From: Lutjanus erythropterus
Lineage: Eukaryota; Chordata; Actinopteri; Lutjaniformes; Lutjanidae
NCBI GenBank assembly: GCA_020091685.1
Contig: CM034600.1
Span: 10,918,219-10,982,218 of the forward strand
Length of the DNA stretch: 64,000 nt
Reading direction: 5' to 3'
Shown here: in pieces, positions 46,723 through 58,703 of the stretch
Layout of the letters: every line of letters starts with the position of its first letter
Numbering within the stretch: position 1 is the stretch's first letter
Notes under the pieces: model-generated
The model's database searches: none
What the model was told of the DNA's origin: nothing
What the model saw: only the letters and a program-made list of their open reading frames with translations
Translations under genes and position numbers: made by a program

Positions 46723-47639
46723 TGCCATTTTTCCTTGATGAAAGATGAAATTGTTAACAACTAATTTTCAGTCATTTGACTAATCAATTTATCGGCAAAT
46801 TGTTTCAGCACTACTGAGGTCTCTGAGGCAATGTACTGTATGCACACATGGAGAGAAATTGTAAATGGAGAATAGTGTGTTGATGTATAATCTCATAGTA
46901 AGGAGCAGGTTAAGAGAAGGTCCTTTAAACTAAGCTAAATTAAGTTCAGCTAAGCTAGGTTATTGCACTTGTACTGTCTAATGCTAACAAAATGTTCACA
47001 TTTCGCCTGAACTGATGCATCTAAATTCCCTTGCAACGTGTTAAAGTAGTCATATAAGATGAAAAAATTGAACTTGGATAAACATTTAGCAAAATAAGCG
47101 GGTTATCATTTTACCTGTCAGCATGTAGACATGTACAAGTATTGAGCTAAATAGAAAAATGATACATGGGGTGGAGGTTAATGGCAGCTGGAACACACTG
47201 AATGTAATTTTATCCGCCTATCCATCACTACAAGGTCGCAGTCCTTCATTTATTCTGCTGATGATCACCTCATCACCCGGCCCTTTTTATTTTCCTCTTT
47301 GCCACCGTTCCTCTCTCTATCGATCACATATTCATTCATAAGACAAAGGGACACATTATAGTGAAACCTGAGCGAAACAAAAACACCCGAAAATTCAGCG
47401 GCACATAAATTGCGGCTGGTATTATTTCCTGGATCACTCAACCACAGCCAGGAGAGAGCAGAAAATTGTAGCTGCGGTGAAGCAAATACAGATTCAGAAG
47501 CCAGTTTACTCTGTTTGCTGTTGGAAAAAATATGTAAACAAAGGCAGAGGAAAGGAGATGCTTTGTTCTGTCTGCAAATGTTTCTCTCTTTTATAACAGA
47601 TTACTGAAATTCATCCATGCCCTCTTTCTCCATCCCCTC
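46723..47639. other. Non-coding stretch, no gene seen
   Basis: AT-rich. 46745-46815 (GACTAATCAATTTATCGG) may be a scrap of family G, too short to be sure. Confidence 0.5.
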
Positions 47640-48215
47640 AATCAATCCTTCCCCGAAGAGAAAACACCTGGAAAAGATGCACCCTATCCATCCTGCCCTC
47701 TATTTATAATAAACCCTCAGAGACACCCCTGCTCTCCCTCCCTCCTCACCCACATCCCTCTGTAACACTAACCCACTCCCCCCCTCCCTCCATCAAATCC
47801 GACCTTGCCTCCTCTAAAGGTCAAACAGCTGGAATGGGTCGATAGTTTTGGAGAGGGAGGGAAGACTGCAGCGGAGGAGGAGAGAGAGGAGACAAAAATG
47901 GAGAGGTATGAGTGAGAGAGGGAGGCTCTGGCGTTTGGTATGGAGGAGGGAGAGAGAGGGCGATGAGAGGGGGAGGGAGGAGGAGATGGGCAGAGAGAGG
48001 AGATTTTGAAAGAGAGGAGGGAGACGGGATTAAGAAATCCCTGCATCAGCATTCCTCTGGGTCTCTATGGGAGCAGCAGGGAAGGAGGGAGAGAAAGAAT
48101 GGAAGGTGAGTGAGGGTGGGATGGAGGAGGAAGAGGAGGTGGAGTTCATCTATGAGGGAGGGATGAGAAAAAGAAGAAGAGGACAGAGAAAATTAGGGAG
48201 AGACAGAACATCTCC
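47640..48215 (+). repeat. Pyrimidine-rich block followed directly by a purine-rich block
   Basis: About 47640-47815 is C/T-rich (CTCCCTCCCTCCTCACCC, CCCCCCTCCCTCC). From about 47850 to 48215 the same strand is A/G-rich (GGAGGAGGAGAGAGAGGAG, GGGGGAGGGAGGAGGAG). The halves are imperfectly complementary and could fold back. All ORFs over it are low-complexity. Confidence 0.75.
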
Positions 48216-48450
48216 CTTCTCCTTGTTCCACTTAATTGAGTCGATTGTTTCTTTAACCACAGGGTGGTAAACAATAGAGATGAGTGTGTCTGTGTGTATT
48301 AATGGATGTGTTGGTCTAACAGTGTGCTAAATATACAGATACTAGCAGAGCATTAAGATAAGACAGAATACTATACCAGCATGTAGCTTCAAAGACGGCT
48401 AACATGTAACATAATATATAATCTGTGTGTTCAAATCTGATAACTACACT

Positions 48451-48807
48451 AGAGCTGCAATGATTAAACAATTAATTGGTTATTGCACAAATTAATAAAT
48501 TATTCATCAACTATTTTGTTAATCAATTAATCGGTTTGAGCAGTTTTTTAAAGTCAAACGTCTCTGATTTCAGCTTCTTAAATGTGAATATTGTCTGGTT
48601 TCTTTCCTGCTTTGTAACAGTAAACTGAATATATTTGGGTTGTGGACAAAACAAGACATTTTGAGGACGGCATCTTGGCCTTTGGAAACACAGATCGAAA
48701 TTTTTGCACAATTTTCTGACATTTTATAGATCAAACAACCAATCGATTAGTCGAGACAATAATTGACAGATTAACTGACATTGAAAATAATCATTAAATG
48801 CAGCCCT
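48451..48807 (+). mobile_element. Dispersed repeat family G, near full length
   Basis: The left end AGAGCTGCAATGATTAA and right end ATCATTAAATGCAGCCCT are inverted relative to each other. The interior shows GTCAAACG...CAGCTTCTTAAATGTGA, AACTGAATATATTTGGG, GACAAAACAAGACATTTTG and TTTTCTGACATTTTATAGATC. This is the abundant teleost repeat rich in ATTAATCGATT. It is non-coding. Partial copies lie at 38449, 43030 and 62385. Confidence 0.8.
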
Positions 48808-51800
48808 AAACTACAGTGAGTGTGTTGGACTGTGACTGCCACCAAAACACGAGTGACTGCGCCTGAACTCATCCTGTGTAGACTGAAGCTGCTGTTAGTG
48901 TACTGCTCCCACTACACCTCCTGTGTAGACACACGGTAGCAATCCCTACCTAACCATATTCTGTACTTTGTGTTTTGTACTGATATTTCTTTGTTTGTTG
49001 ATCAATAAATAAATACTATTAGCAATGTATATTTCGCATTGAGTCTTCATGTACTGTTCAGATTTGGTGAAATTTGACACATGAATTCACGACAATAAAT
49101 CATCAACACAATAAACCTTTGAGGGATCATAAGGGAGGAAGCTGTCATATTAGCATTATCGTACGATCCAATTTTATTTAACCCTGCTCTGCTGAGCTAT
49201 AACCTTTACCTGCTTTTGAGAGATTCAGTATCGTATGCACTGAGTCCCGAGACAGAAAAGGATGGTACAAATATTATAAATAATATTTTGCTTAACTTTG
49301 TTAATCGAATTGACCAAAAACACAAGTAGTGACTACATCATCCAGCTTCAGCCACCACCTATTTCACAAGGACATGCTAAAAACTTCCGCTGTAGATGTT
49401 TCAGGTCTGACCAAGCATTTACAGCTTCTAAAAATGTATTTAAATTTTAAGGTTTGTAACATTTAGCTATTCTTAATAATGAACAATGTGGTAAAATCCA
49501 GCTAATGTTAGCATGCTAACACAAACACTAGCCCACAGAGGCAATAAACACAATATAAACAGTGCAGCACTAACATGCAGCTGTAGCTGCTATAACCTAT
49601 AAATGATGTGACTGTAATAACATAAAGGCTAGATATAAATATAGTTTTAGAATAATTTGAGAGAGCTGAAGATTTATTTTATGATAACAACAATACTTAA
49701 CATGCTTGTTAGCAATACACTACATGCGGAAATAGCTAACAATATTTTTATCTACAGAATTACCTCCTTATGTTAAGAGTTACATTTCTGGATAAAATAT
49801 ATCTGCTTTTGTTAGTGGTGTTTTTAATTGAGAATATTGAAACAGTTTCTTTCTGTTTCTGTGCATAAAGCATTAACACTGTCAGGGGTGCAGAAAATGA
49901 TCCCTCTCCTGTTTGCAGTAATATATTGACGGCCTGCAGCAGCACAATAAAGGTCTAGCCTGTAAACCGCATAGCTCTGCTTTGTAAAGAATATCGATAT
50001 CAGTACAGACTGGAGCCTGCAGCCGCCACCAGCACTCAATCAATAATTCACAAACCTCCCTTACACCTGTGAATCACCAAGGCCTTCATTGTCTGTGTGT
50101 TCTTCTGCGTCTGTGGTTAAATGCCTTTTTGTGCAGATTCTTTAACCTTTTTACGTGTGTTTTCTTTATCATGTGTATATCGCTTTGTCAGTTTCCTGTT
50201 TTTCTTAACTCTCCTTTATTTCTTGAGTGTCAGGGCTGTATTTAACACAGATGAGCGAGACATTCCTGTGTGGATGAACACACACACAAACATAGCTCCC
50301 TGAATCATATCAGCTATGTGAAGAATTCCCTTCACTGAAGTGTTAGCATAACTGCATAACAGACCCAAACACAGCTTATGAAACCATCTTAGTCAGACAG
50401 TCAGCGCACAACTAGACCCCTAAGCATGGCAGTCAACTCATCAGTCACATAATGATATGTAGGGTGGAAAATAACTTAATACATCAGTTTGTGCTGCTCA
50501 CATAAGATGCAAACACTGTGGGGGAAATTAGACACTTTTTACTTCAATACATCTGACATCTTCACTGACTATTTTGAAGATCAGAGTTGCAAATTAGGGA
50601 ATTAGGGCATCCAGCATTCAGCCAGTATAAGTCTTGTTCACTTTCTACATAGACAATATAAGGAACTGGAATGATTCAAAGTTTGGACTGCAACCTAATC
50701 ATCAGTACAAAAGATGAGCAACTGTGATCTGCTTCTTTGATTAGGCTTAAAAGTCAAAGCAAGCCCATGAACATAAAAATTTTAGGAGAGAAGTAGTTTA
50801 CAAGCCCCAAGGAGCATTTTGTCAAAAAACATCAAAGCGCCAAGCTTAAAATTCTGTTGCATCCACTGCTAACGGCAAGCAAAAGATAATGACTGGACTT
50901 TGTAGGACAGCAATATTGCAACAGCAATGTGTTTTGAATTCAGTGCAGCTCTACGTCTCGCCTATGAATGGCTTCTTCTCCATTTCACTGTTGGCTGACG
51001 ATCATGTTTAGGGTCATCAACCATGGAGACAGAGCTCAACACATCAGAGTCTGAACAGATAGCTAAAAACATTAGATTTCAGCATAGAAAAGGATTATTT
51101 TAACACCCTGTCTCTACATATTGACAAACTCTGCTGGTGAGTCTCAGTGTACCTTCTCCTTACTTTGCTTTTCTTGGGGAAATGATCCCACTAAATGGCT
51201 AAAAACAAAACACTTCAATCAGATCAAGCAGGCGTTGCATAGTTTTATCAGTCTGAACCACCACAGTTTGTCTGGAGGATCCCACAAGGCCTCTTACCAA
51301 CAAATTAGTTCTATTTCTTGAACCAGTTCGATTAATGATTCTTGGAACCACAGTGCTATGCGGCGAACAAGCCCTTGTTATCTTGATGTTATCAAGTCAT
51401 GCACAACAACCTCAAGAATATGACACGCCAACTTTGGTTTCCAAGGAAAACCTGCTATTTTTTGATCTGATCTTGATACCAACTGTTCAGGTTCTGAATC
51501 AATTTATGTTTGATTGAAATGCTAGCTCCATTTTAGTGGAGAGGCTTTACAGTTTTCCCATGTTTCATGCTGATATCTCATTTCTTATTGCCTGTAAACA
51601 CTATTTCCTTCTTAAAGGCTCGGTTGTTCAGTCTGGCAGCTTATAAATATGTAATTCTTTACTTTGTTGATGTATCCCACACACACAATAAAAAGACAAT
51701 GCAGAGAGATGACTTGTTTGAGGGTGTGGGCAGGACTTGCCCTGTCTCTTTACTTAAGTGACCAAAAAACATGATTTCTCAGAAACAAAGCTGAAATAAT

Positions 51801-53267
51801 TAATACAGATTGGCACAACAGAAATTTATAGTATTATTTAAGTATGCACGAGATTCCAATGTTTCCTTGAGGAGGAACATTAAGGATTTCATGCGGGTAC
51901 ACTTCTGGAACTAGTGAAACACATCAGCTAGCCCATAATAGATGGCGAACGTCAACCACTTTCAACATGAAGAGGTTAATGCATCAGTTCACACTCATGA
52001 AAAGAGGATTCTATCTATCTGCTATCAGCTCAAGATGGTTGAAGGAGGAAGTGAAGTATCTCACTTTTTCAGTCCCTACCCAAAGCTAATAACCATGGAG
52101 GATGGTTAGAATGAAAGTTGCATGATAAATTCAGTTCAATAAAGACCCACAATGCTTTGCACTCCATAATACAATCATTAGTTACCAAGAAAGGCAGCAC
52201 AGCTTTGAGCTTGCTTTCAGCTCTTCACTCATCCAGTTAGCTTAGGCAAATAAACTGCCTATCTACTGTACTACCATAAAGTCAACATTGGAAAACAATG
52301 AGTGTCCCTCTCAGCCATTTTCCCAGCCATCCGCAAACAGCAAACTGGCAACTGTATTGAGGGAACACACAGTCCAACCAGACTGGAGCAGACGGACCCA
52401 GATCCCGTGCCAGCAACCCAGCCATCCATCCAAGCCTGACCCACATCAGGGGCCTGGTCCCGGGCCAAGGCCATGACCATCAGCCCGTCAGACGCTGAGG
52501 AAAAGAGACAATGAGCAGAAGCAAGAGCGACAGAACAAAACGGGTGGAAAGACGGGGCCTCATTTTATGCTTTTCACTCAGATTAAACTGCTCAGAGTGA
52601 ACCCTCCCGGAGACAGCGGACCGGAGAGGTCAATCTTGCTTAACTCAGAGCGAATCCTGGTCCATCAATTTACTTCCACTTATTTCCCTCTCAAAGAAGT
52701 GCAACGCCAACTCCGGGTTGTTTATTTTCACTTCAGCTGGCCCTGACATCAAATTTTATTCCTCCTTTTCATTGCAGTGCTTTATTGGCTACACTTGGTG
52801 TAACAAAAACGTCCCTGGAGTGGCAGTAGAGTGGCAGAAGTGAAGTCAACACTAGATGAGAACAGAGATGGGCTCTCCTGAGGCTCCCAGGCAAACCCAG
52901 CACAGCAAACATTGTTTTCTTCAAAGGGCCAAAAGGACGTCAGGCTAAAAAAGAATCTGCCTGAAGCTCAATGTTTAGCTGAAGTTTCCAATTCAATTCA
53001 AACGCAAATACACACTTTAATCTGAACTTAAACCATGGTAATCTTCAACAAAAAAGGCTTACTAAACAGCACAGTGGTGAACACGGTGAAAACTCTCTGC
53101 ATCAAGACAATTAGCCTTTCAGCTACAACAGAAATTCCCTTATTTATCAAGTGACATGCTAACAAACAGCATTCATTACATTCAACGAGCCAACTAGCCC
53201 CGTTGAACCCAGTGTGGACCCTCCTGGCCTCGCTCCATACAGCACAGTTACAATAACGTGATCCTAC
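48808..53267. other. Non-coding stretch, likely intron downstream of the exon
   Basis: No further exon recognised. If the minus-strand gene continues this way, this is intron sequence. A GC-richer patch at about 52330-52500 is open on both strands but lacks splice context. Many small ORFs without support. Confidence 0.45.
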
Positions 53268-53417
53268 CTTGTCAATCTCCTGCTGCAGCACCTGTTTGGC
53301 GACCTCCAGGTCCTGCAGTCGGACCCTCAGCTCCTCGTTCTCCTGCTCCAGACGACTCCTCTTCTTCTCGACGCTGTCCAGCTGGCTGTGGAGACGGATG
53401 GACACGTCCTTCGCCAC
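53268..53417 (-). CDS. Internal coding exon of an unidentified coiled-coil protein
   Basis: On the minus strand a pyrimidine-rich tract ends in CAG at 53420-53418. It is followed by 150 nt of open frame, then AAG and a GT donor (GTAGGA) at 53267-53266. The exon is phase 0 at both ends and encodes exactly 50 residues, from VAKDVSIRLH to LQQEIDK. It is rich in E, K, R, Q and L, with hydrophobic residues every seventh position (L9, V16, L23, L30, L37, L44) and a second, partly filled row four residues later (L13, L34, I48). This is a continuous parallel-type coiled coil with no proline or glycine. The exon is clearly more GC-rich than its flanks. Translation beyond the donor loses all coiled-coil character. 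The first codon is GTG after the acceptor, not a start. Because it is a phase-symmetric multiple of three, skipping it would keep the frame. I see no neighbouring exon of the same gene, so flanking introns are probably long. The coiled coil alone does not identify a family, so no function is claimed. Confidence 0.85.
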
Positions 53418-53446
53418 CTGACAGGATGATAAAAGAGGGGAGGGAG
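53418..53446 (-). other. Splice acceptor and polypyrimidine tract of the coiled-coil exon
   Basis: Read on the minus strand, this is a run of C and T (derived from the purine run around 53431-53446) leading to TCATCCTGTCAG directly before the exon. It fixes the exon start at 53417. The tract is strong, so the exon should be efficiently recognised. Confidence 0.75.
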
Positions 53447-53794
53447 TTTAGCTCAGTGACTCTTACAATCTATTTCCCACCAGGCTATGAACTGCGGTAA
53501 TTGCTTTGCAGTGTTGGAGAACATCAGGCATCTACATGTAACATACTGATATTTCTACAGGACGCTGTTTTTATGTTATATGTTCTTGTTGATTGCTGAG
53601 GATAGGATATCATCTCAGATACAAAAACAACCTTATTTGCTAAATAATAACACATTTTCTTCATTTCTGTCAACCCATTAAATAAGCCGACCTTCTCAAC
53701 TGCATCTGTGCTAAATGACCATAAGATTCAGCCCTTTCAGACATGCACCCCTTTATGTTAATCTGATGACGATGTGACATGTCAGTTTCAAGTC
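53447..53794. other. Non-coding stretch, likely intron upstream of the exon
   Basis: Intronic position relative to the minus-strand exon. Nothing recognised. Confidence 0.5.
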
Positions 53795-53960
53795 AGGTCA
53801 AGTAAATTTTATTTATATAGCAGCAAATCATGACAGAAGTTATTTCATTCATATGAAGCAGGTCCAGACCATGTAATGACAGAGAGCTAGCATTAAGGAA
53901 ACAGTGGTGGGGAAGAAATAAGCAGTAAACACCATGTCTAAGAGTTTCTTGCTCTGAAAC
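53795..53960 (-). mobile_element. LINE 3'-tail-like dispersed repeat, copy 2
   Basis: Plus-strand AAGTCAGGTCAAGTAAATTT, TATTTATATAGCAGCAAATCA, TGACAGAAGTTAT, GCAGGTCCAGACC and AACAGTGGTGGGGAAGAAAT align with the reverse complement of 10816-11062, so this copy lies on the minus strand. It is more decayed than copy 1. Confidence 0.55.
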
Positions 53961-56900
53961 TACATGAGCAAAGACGGTCTCAAAAAAACACATTCAGTCA
54001 GGCTGGGTATATGATGTCATAAACCTAAGGAGCCAATCCCCTTATATAGTTATCATTAGTGTTGATGCGCAGCTAACAAGAGAAACCAAATGCAGCTAGT
54101 TACTGTGATTCACAAGCAGAGGAGAAGTCGAGTGCAGGTACTGGAGGGTAGGGGTGGGGTTTGGGTGTGTGGAGAGGGCAGGGACTATTTGCATATTCAG
54201 GAATCCTCAGTACATGAAGGCAACATGTAGAGCTATATGTAAACCATTTAAGCAAGGTATTTGAATTTATTTTGCAAAAAAAAAAGCCAACTTCTTGCCG
54301 AGCGTTTAATATTGTTTAAAACATGACTGGATGTGGAATTTCAGAGGCAGAAACCTCTAAACACAACCAGGCTTTATGGTTTGCCAGTTGGGTCATGCCA
54401 AAATGTGTAAGTGATAATGACAATCTTACTAGATTCAACCTGGTGATACTTCTATATCATTTTCATGGCACAAGTCTGAACTGAATGCCATCAGATTTAT
54501 TTGAAGACTGAAGGAGCACAAGGCCAAACACAGACACACAGTTCCTCTCATATCTTATTTTCATTTTGTGGTGCAACCGGAGCAAAAACATAGAAACCCT
54601 CTGCAGCAAACAGACTCTCTGTGTATTTCCAGTGTTCATTTGTGCCAAATGTGTGGATGAATAAATGAATATCCAGCAAAACACTTTACATACAGCAAAC
54701 GAGTGAGCAAATAAATGAGTTCTAACCCAGTTCGACCCCAATCTTCACATGTGAGCACCGAGCAGGGACACGCGGTAGCAAACCAATGAAAGGAGCGTAA
54801 AAAATAATTCAAGCAATCAAGGATCTAATTAAAAGCTTGCGCCATGGCTACTCTTCTACTCAGCATGTGCACAGTGTCATCACTGTGTTATCACATAAGT
54901 CCTGTGTGAAAATTCTCTCAAAATATGGCGCACAAGGTGGCGATGTGAGTAACTTACAGTAAACATCTTCATTTGCCAGTGCTGCTGACTACAATAACCT
55001 TTAAAGCATCATCATGTGATATTGCTCAGCAGATTACTTTCTAACCTCTGCTCAGGTAAAAGAGGCAGAACCTTGGCTCTATTTTATTTAATATCCAGGC
55101 ATTAGATATGTTTTAGGAATGTTGCCAGTGCAAACAGGACCATTTCAGCGCTGGTTATTTTAGCTGAGCCTACAAAATGTGTCATCTCTCAACGGGGACT
55201 TTTGCCTTTAATCTAATAAAGCCCAAAAGATAATTAATACCACTCTGTCAGGAACTGATCTTTCATACATAATGTGATCTTATGAATGTCTGATTGTTTC
55301 CCCCCGAGGGGGTTCATTCATTAAAAGTTTCTAATGTCAAAGAGTCAAAGTAGGACAAAGTCAACTCCCCGATGTCTGATACGAACACAGCACGACAGGT
55401 CACAAAAAGCAACAGTGGAAATCTCCCATCTGATAACTGCATTATGGTTTAGTGGAATTCATGCCATTAATATTCATAATTACAATTAATTTATTCTGAG
55501 TCGAGTGCAACCAACATAAACTAAAGCAGTGGTGAGAGTCATTTCACACAGAAACTTATTAGTAATACTGTTTGTTTATTATTAGTTTGAACTTTTAGTT
55601 GTTTGAATGAAAGATAAAAGAAGCTATTTGTTGTATTGTATACTCATACTGGTATCATACTGGAACATGAGGTGAGTGGTTGTGTTACAGAAACACAGTT
55701 CTGGATCCTGGTTTAACGTCCAGATGACAAAACGTTTGACACAGATGAGGTCAAACCTGTTCTTCACTGTTTTTGGGGGAAACAAAGTACACAGAGGGAG
55801 ACTAAATTAAACCACAGCAGTTTGTTTTTCATTGCTATAATTTCTGTTCTTTGTTGGCAGTGGATATTTTTGTAGGGCTTTTAGTTCAAAAAATGATACC
55901 AAAAGACATTTATGAGCTGTACAGCAATAAAAACATCATAAAACTTAATACTCAGAGATATAATGATGGCCATTTTGGACTCCTGCTGCAATGTAAAAAC
56001 CCACTTTGCTGTCTGATGATGCTGTTTTTCATGCTGAATTACAAGCAGTGTAATTTAATCTTTTTCCATGACAAAAAACACAACTTTGTCATTAGTGTAC
56101 AACACAAATACAGTGAGTCATCATATGATTTAACTTAAGGCTGTGAGACTCGTACAAATTTTTCTTTTTCTTTAAAATTCATGGCAGAATACATTGATTG
56201 TGTGATTTGTGAAAACTGAAGTCATATCATGTTTTTCAAACTAAAATATATCCTGTTATTTTTTTGGTAAAAATCTGTGGCAGCTAATAAGCCAGAATCC
56301 CTCACTGCAAACAAAAACTACAAAAACATTACTGGACAGACATTGATCCACTCCATCACACTCCACCAGCCCTGTCTGCTGAATATAAAAAGGATTTTTT
56401 AAAAAGTGCAGATAAAAGGGGTCAATTGCTTTAATAAATGTCCACTTTAAGTTGAAAATGATTGTTTTGGCTCCACTGAAACTAAATACGAGGGATTTTT
56501 TGAAGGCTGTACGAGATCTGATGAAATGAATCTTAAATGATTCCCATCGGGTGCTGAGTAAATGGATATGTCCAGTTTTAGAGAAAAACGCTTGTGTTAA
56601 ATCAATCACTCAATAGCTCATACAAGTACTTATACCCCATTAACCTCAATACTGATTTAATCTAGTGGGAGATGGTCTTTACTGTCTGATGATTGAGGAG
56701 TTGTGTGGTCAAAGCTTTTACTTTTATGTTAACAATTAGAGAGAGTGGACCTAATTCATTTATTATTCTCAATTGTTTTACTCAATAAAAACAATGTATT
56801 TTTTACCTTGATTTAGTTACATTTAGAAACACATAGACAACATAGAACCACGTGATCATGTTGTAGTACTGATCTGCACATATGGCCTGCCAGCTGCTTT

Positions 56901-57214
56901 CATTTGATTATATGGAAACAAGCTGAGAGGTTGATCCATTCAAAGCACAAACTGGTCCATTAACTTAGCATTACTTTTTTTTTAAAAAACAAGTTTTTAA
57001 AGAGTTTTTAAAAAATGCATTCCCCGCCTGAAACTCAGGTTTGCATCTGGAATTGTTATATACAGTTATTATGTGTTGTATTCTATTAAAATGTTGCCTC
57101 TATCATATAACTGCAGCTCTGGTGTCACCACTGTGAGGGAGGATTTCTCTAATTGTGCAAAATAAATTTGTAATTATATATAAGTGGCTATTTGCATGTG
57201 TATCTTTTTCAATG

Positions 57215-57219
<5 letters not shown>
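53961..57219. other. Non-coding stretch, no gene seen
   Basis: AT-rich; likely intron or intergenic. No exon with splice sites recognised. The 117-codon minus ORF at 56256-56609 has AT-rich composition and no domain. Confidence 0.45.

Positions 57220-57294
<75 letters not shown>
57220..57294 (+). repeat. Long (TG)37 microsatellite
   Basis: 75 bp of uninterrupted TG/GT, the longest in the window. A second TG array is at 57429-57451. Confidence 0.95.
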
Positions 57295-57296
<2 letters not shown>

Positions 57297-57428
57297 CCAC
57301 ATGGTTCACACTTGCACAATTTGAGTCTTCCTGCTCATCTGCAAAATCTCTCTGAACACAATTTGTTATAGTGTGTATTTGTTGTGTGTCTGTATGAATG
57401 TGTGTTTGTATGTGCGTGTCTGCGTCTT

Positions 57429-57451
57429 TGTGTGTGTGTGTGTGTGTGTGT
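57429..57451 (+). repeat. (TG)n microsatellite
   Basis: About eleven TG units. Confidence 0.9.
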
Positions 57452-57873
57452 TTGTGAGTTTGAACTAGTGCCAGTGTGCAGCTGAGTCCCACAATGCCCC
57501 TCTGTACTGCCCACTCTCACTCTACCCAGTGGCTCCCTGAGCTCCACCACGCTCCAATTCATGTTTTACTCTGTGTGTGTGTGTAGACGCTGTATTTCTT
57601 CCTCTCTCTGTAAACTCTTGTATTTCTCTGTCATTCAGATCCTCTCTTGTTTCAGTAGCTCCAAATAGTCGCCATTGCAGTCTTGAAATTTCATTGTTCT
57701 CTATTTTCGCTCATTTTTACATTCCTCTTTCAATCTAAGTCTCAATTTTAATCGTCGTTCATCTTGTGTAAATACCTGTTATAATTTATGTACAGTGACA
57801 ATCCAATTATGCCTCTTGTCTGCTGGTAGCAAAGGAGTAAATAGTCTAATATTGTCAGTGTATTTCACATTAT
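57452..57873. other. Non-coding stretch, no gene seen
   Basis: No recognised element between the TG arrays and the foldback. Confidence 0.5.
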
Positions 57874-57925
57874 TTGAAGTGGGGCTGTATTAGGTATTTA
57901 TCCTTAGTCAATGTATTCATTACCT

Positions 57926-57939
57926 ACAGTAGATGGCGC
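57926..57939 (+). promoter_or_regulatory. CTCF-like core ACAGTAGATGGCGC (left arm)
   Basis: Matches the CTCF core at 13 of 14 positions. It lies in a segment of about 30 bp that is absent from the 31836 copy. Confidence 0.35.
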
Positions 57940-58275
57940 TTGGCACATCCCCAGTTTGGAGAAGCGATGTACTGTTGTGGACATGTTCAGCAGAAAAACG
58001 TATTTTAGTCACTTAAAGAAAGATCCACTGAAAAAAAACAATATAATCTTGAGATATGCTATATTTAAAACATGTTCATCACTTTATTGTGCTGGCAGAC
58101 AGCCTTTTCTGACCAGTAACCACTGTTATAAGAGCCAAATATCAGTCTCCAAAGCAACCAGACTCCACTGGCAAAAACATTAATTTTACCTCACAGAACA
58201 CGATGTCTCATCATTGCCTCAATCAATTAGTTTGTTTGTATTATTGTGTGACTTGAGTGAATCCAAACTAACATT

Positions 58276-58303
58276 AAAAAACAAAAAACAAAAAACAAAA
58301 AAC
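58276..58303 (+). repeat. (AAAAAAC)4 at the apex of the foldback
   Basis: Four perfect heptamers. The midpoint lies within a few bases of the element midpoint, so it forms the loop. Confidence 0.9.
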
Positions 58304-58617
58304 GAAGTCGCACAATAACACAAACAAATCAGTCGAGGTAGCTATAGACCAGCAACTCCTGTGTTCTAGGAGGCAAAATTACTGATTTTGCCAATGGAGT
58401 CTGGTGGCTTTGGAGAGAGCGATATTTGGTTTACATAAAAAGGCTCTCTGACTGCAAGGAAAAATGAAACCATTCTAAATATGGCATACACTTTAAACTG
58501 ATATAGGTTTTTTAGGTGGCTAAAATATGTTTTGCTACTGACCCTGTCCACAGCAGTAAATTGTTTAGCTTCCTACACTGGTACTCGTGCTGCTTCTTCA
58601 AACTAGGGATATGCCGA

Positions 58618-58631
58618 CCGCCATCTACTGT
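58618..58631 (-). promoter_or_regulatory. CTCF-like core ACAGTAGATGGCGG (right arm)
   Basis: Mirror copy of the left-arm site on the minus strand, about 690 bp away. Together the two point toward each other. Confidence 0.35.
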
Positions 58632-58703
58632 AGATAATACACCGACTCTGGATAAGTATCTTATACAACCCCTACTTCAAAGAAGGCTGTGCTATCCCTT
58701 TAA

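Larger units (their letters stand above)
57874..58703 (+). mobile_element. Long-armed foldback element (family D, copy 2)
   Basis: The right end is GCTATCCCTTTAA (TTAA at 58700-58703), i.e. TTAAAGGGATAGC in reverse complement. The left arm starts near TTTGAAGTGGGGCTGTATTA and lacks the last about 15 bases. Arms of about 400 bp pair imperfectly around a heptamer repeat at 58276-58303. Blocks shared between arms include AGTAGATGGCG, CATATTTTAGYCAC, GAGCCAAATATC/ACCAAATATCG and CCAGACTCCA. The element aligns with 31836-32575. The peptides encoded by both arms are similar only because the arms are copies, so they are not genes. Confidence 0.9.

Noticed and set aside
52288-52480. GC-rich segment open on both strands
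   Set aside because: No polypyrimidine acceptor or GT donor in register and no recognisable protein. It could be a decayed or regulatory segment.
57911-58551. Similar peptides on opposite strands, also resembling one at 32253-32474
   Set aside because: The similarity arises because the foldback arms and its second copy share sequence. No conserved reading frame or gene structure is present.
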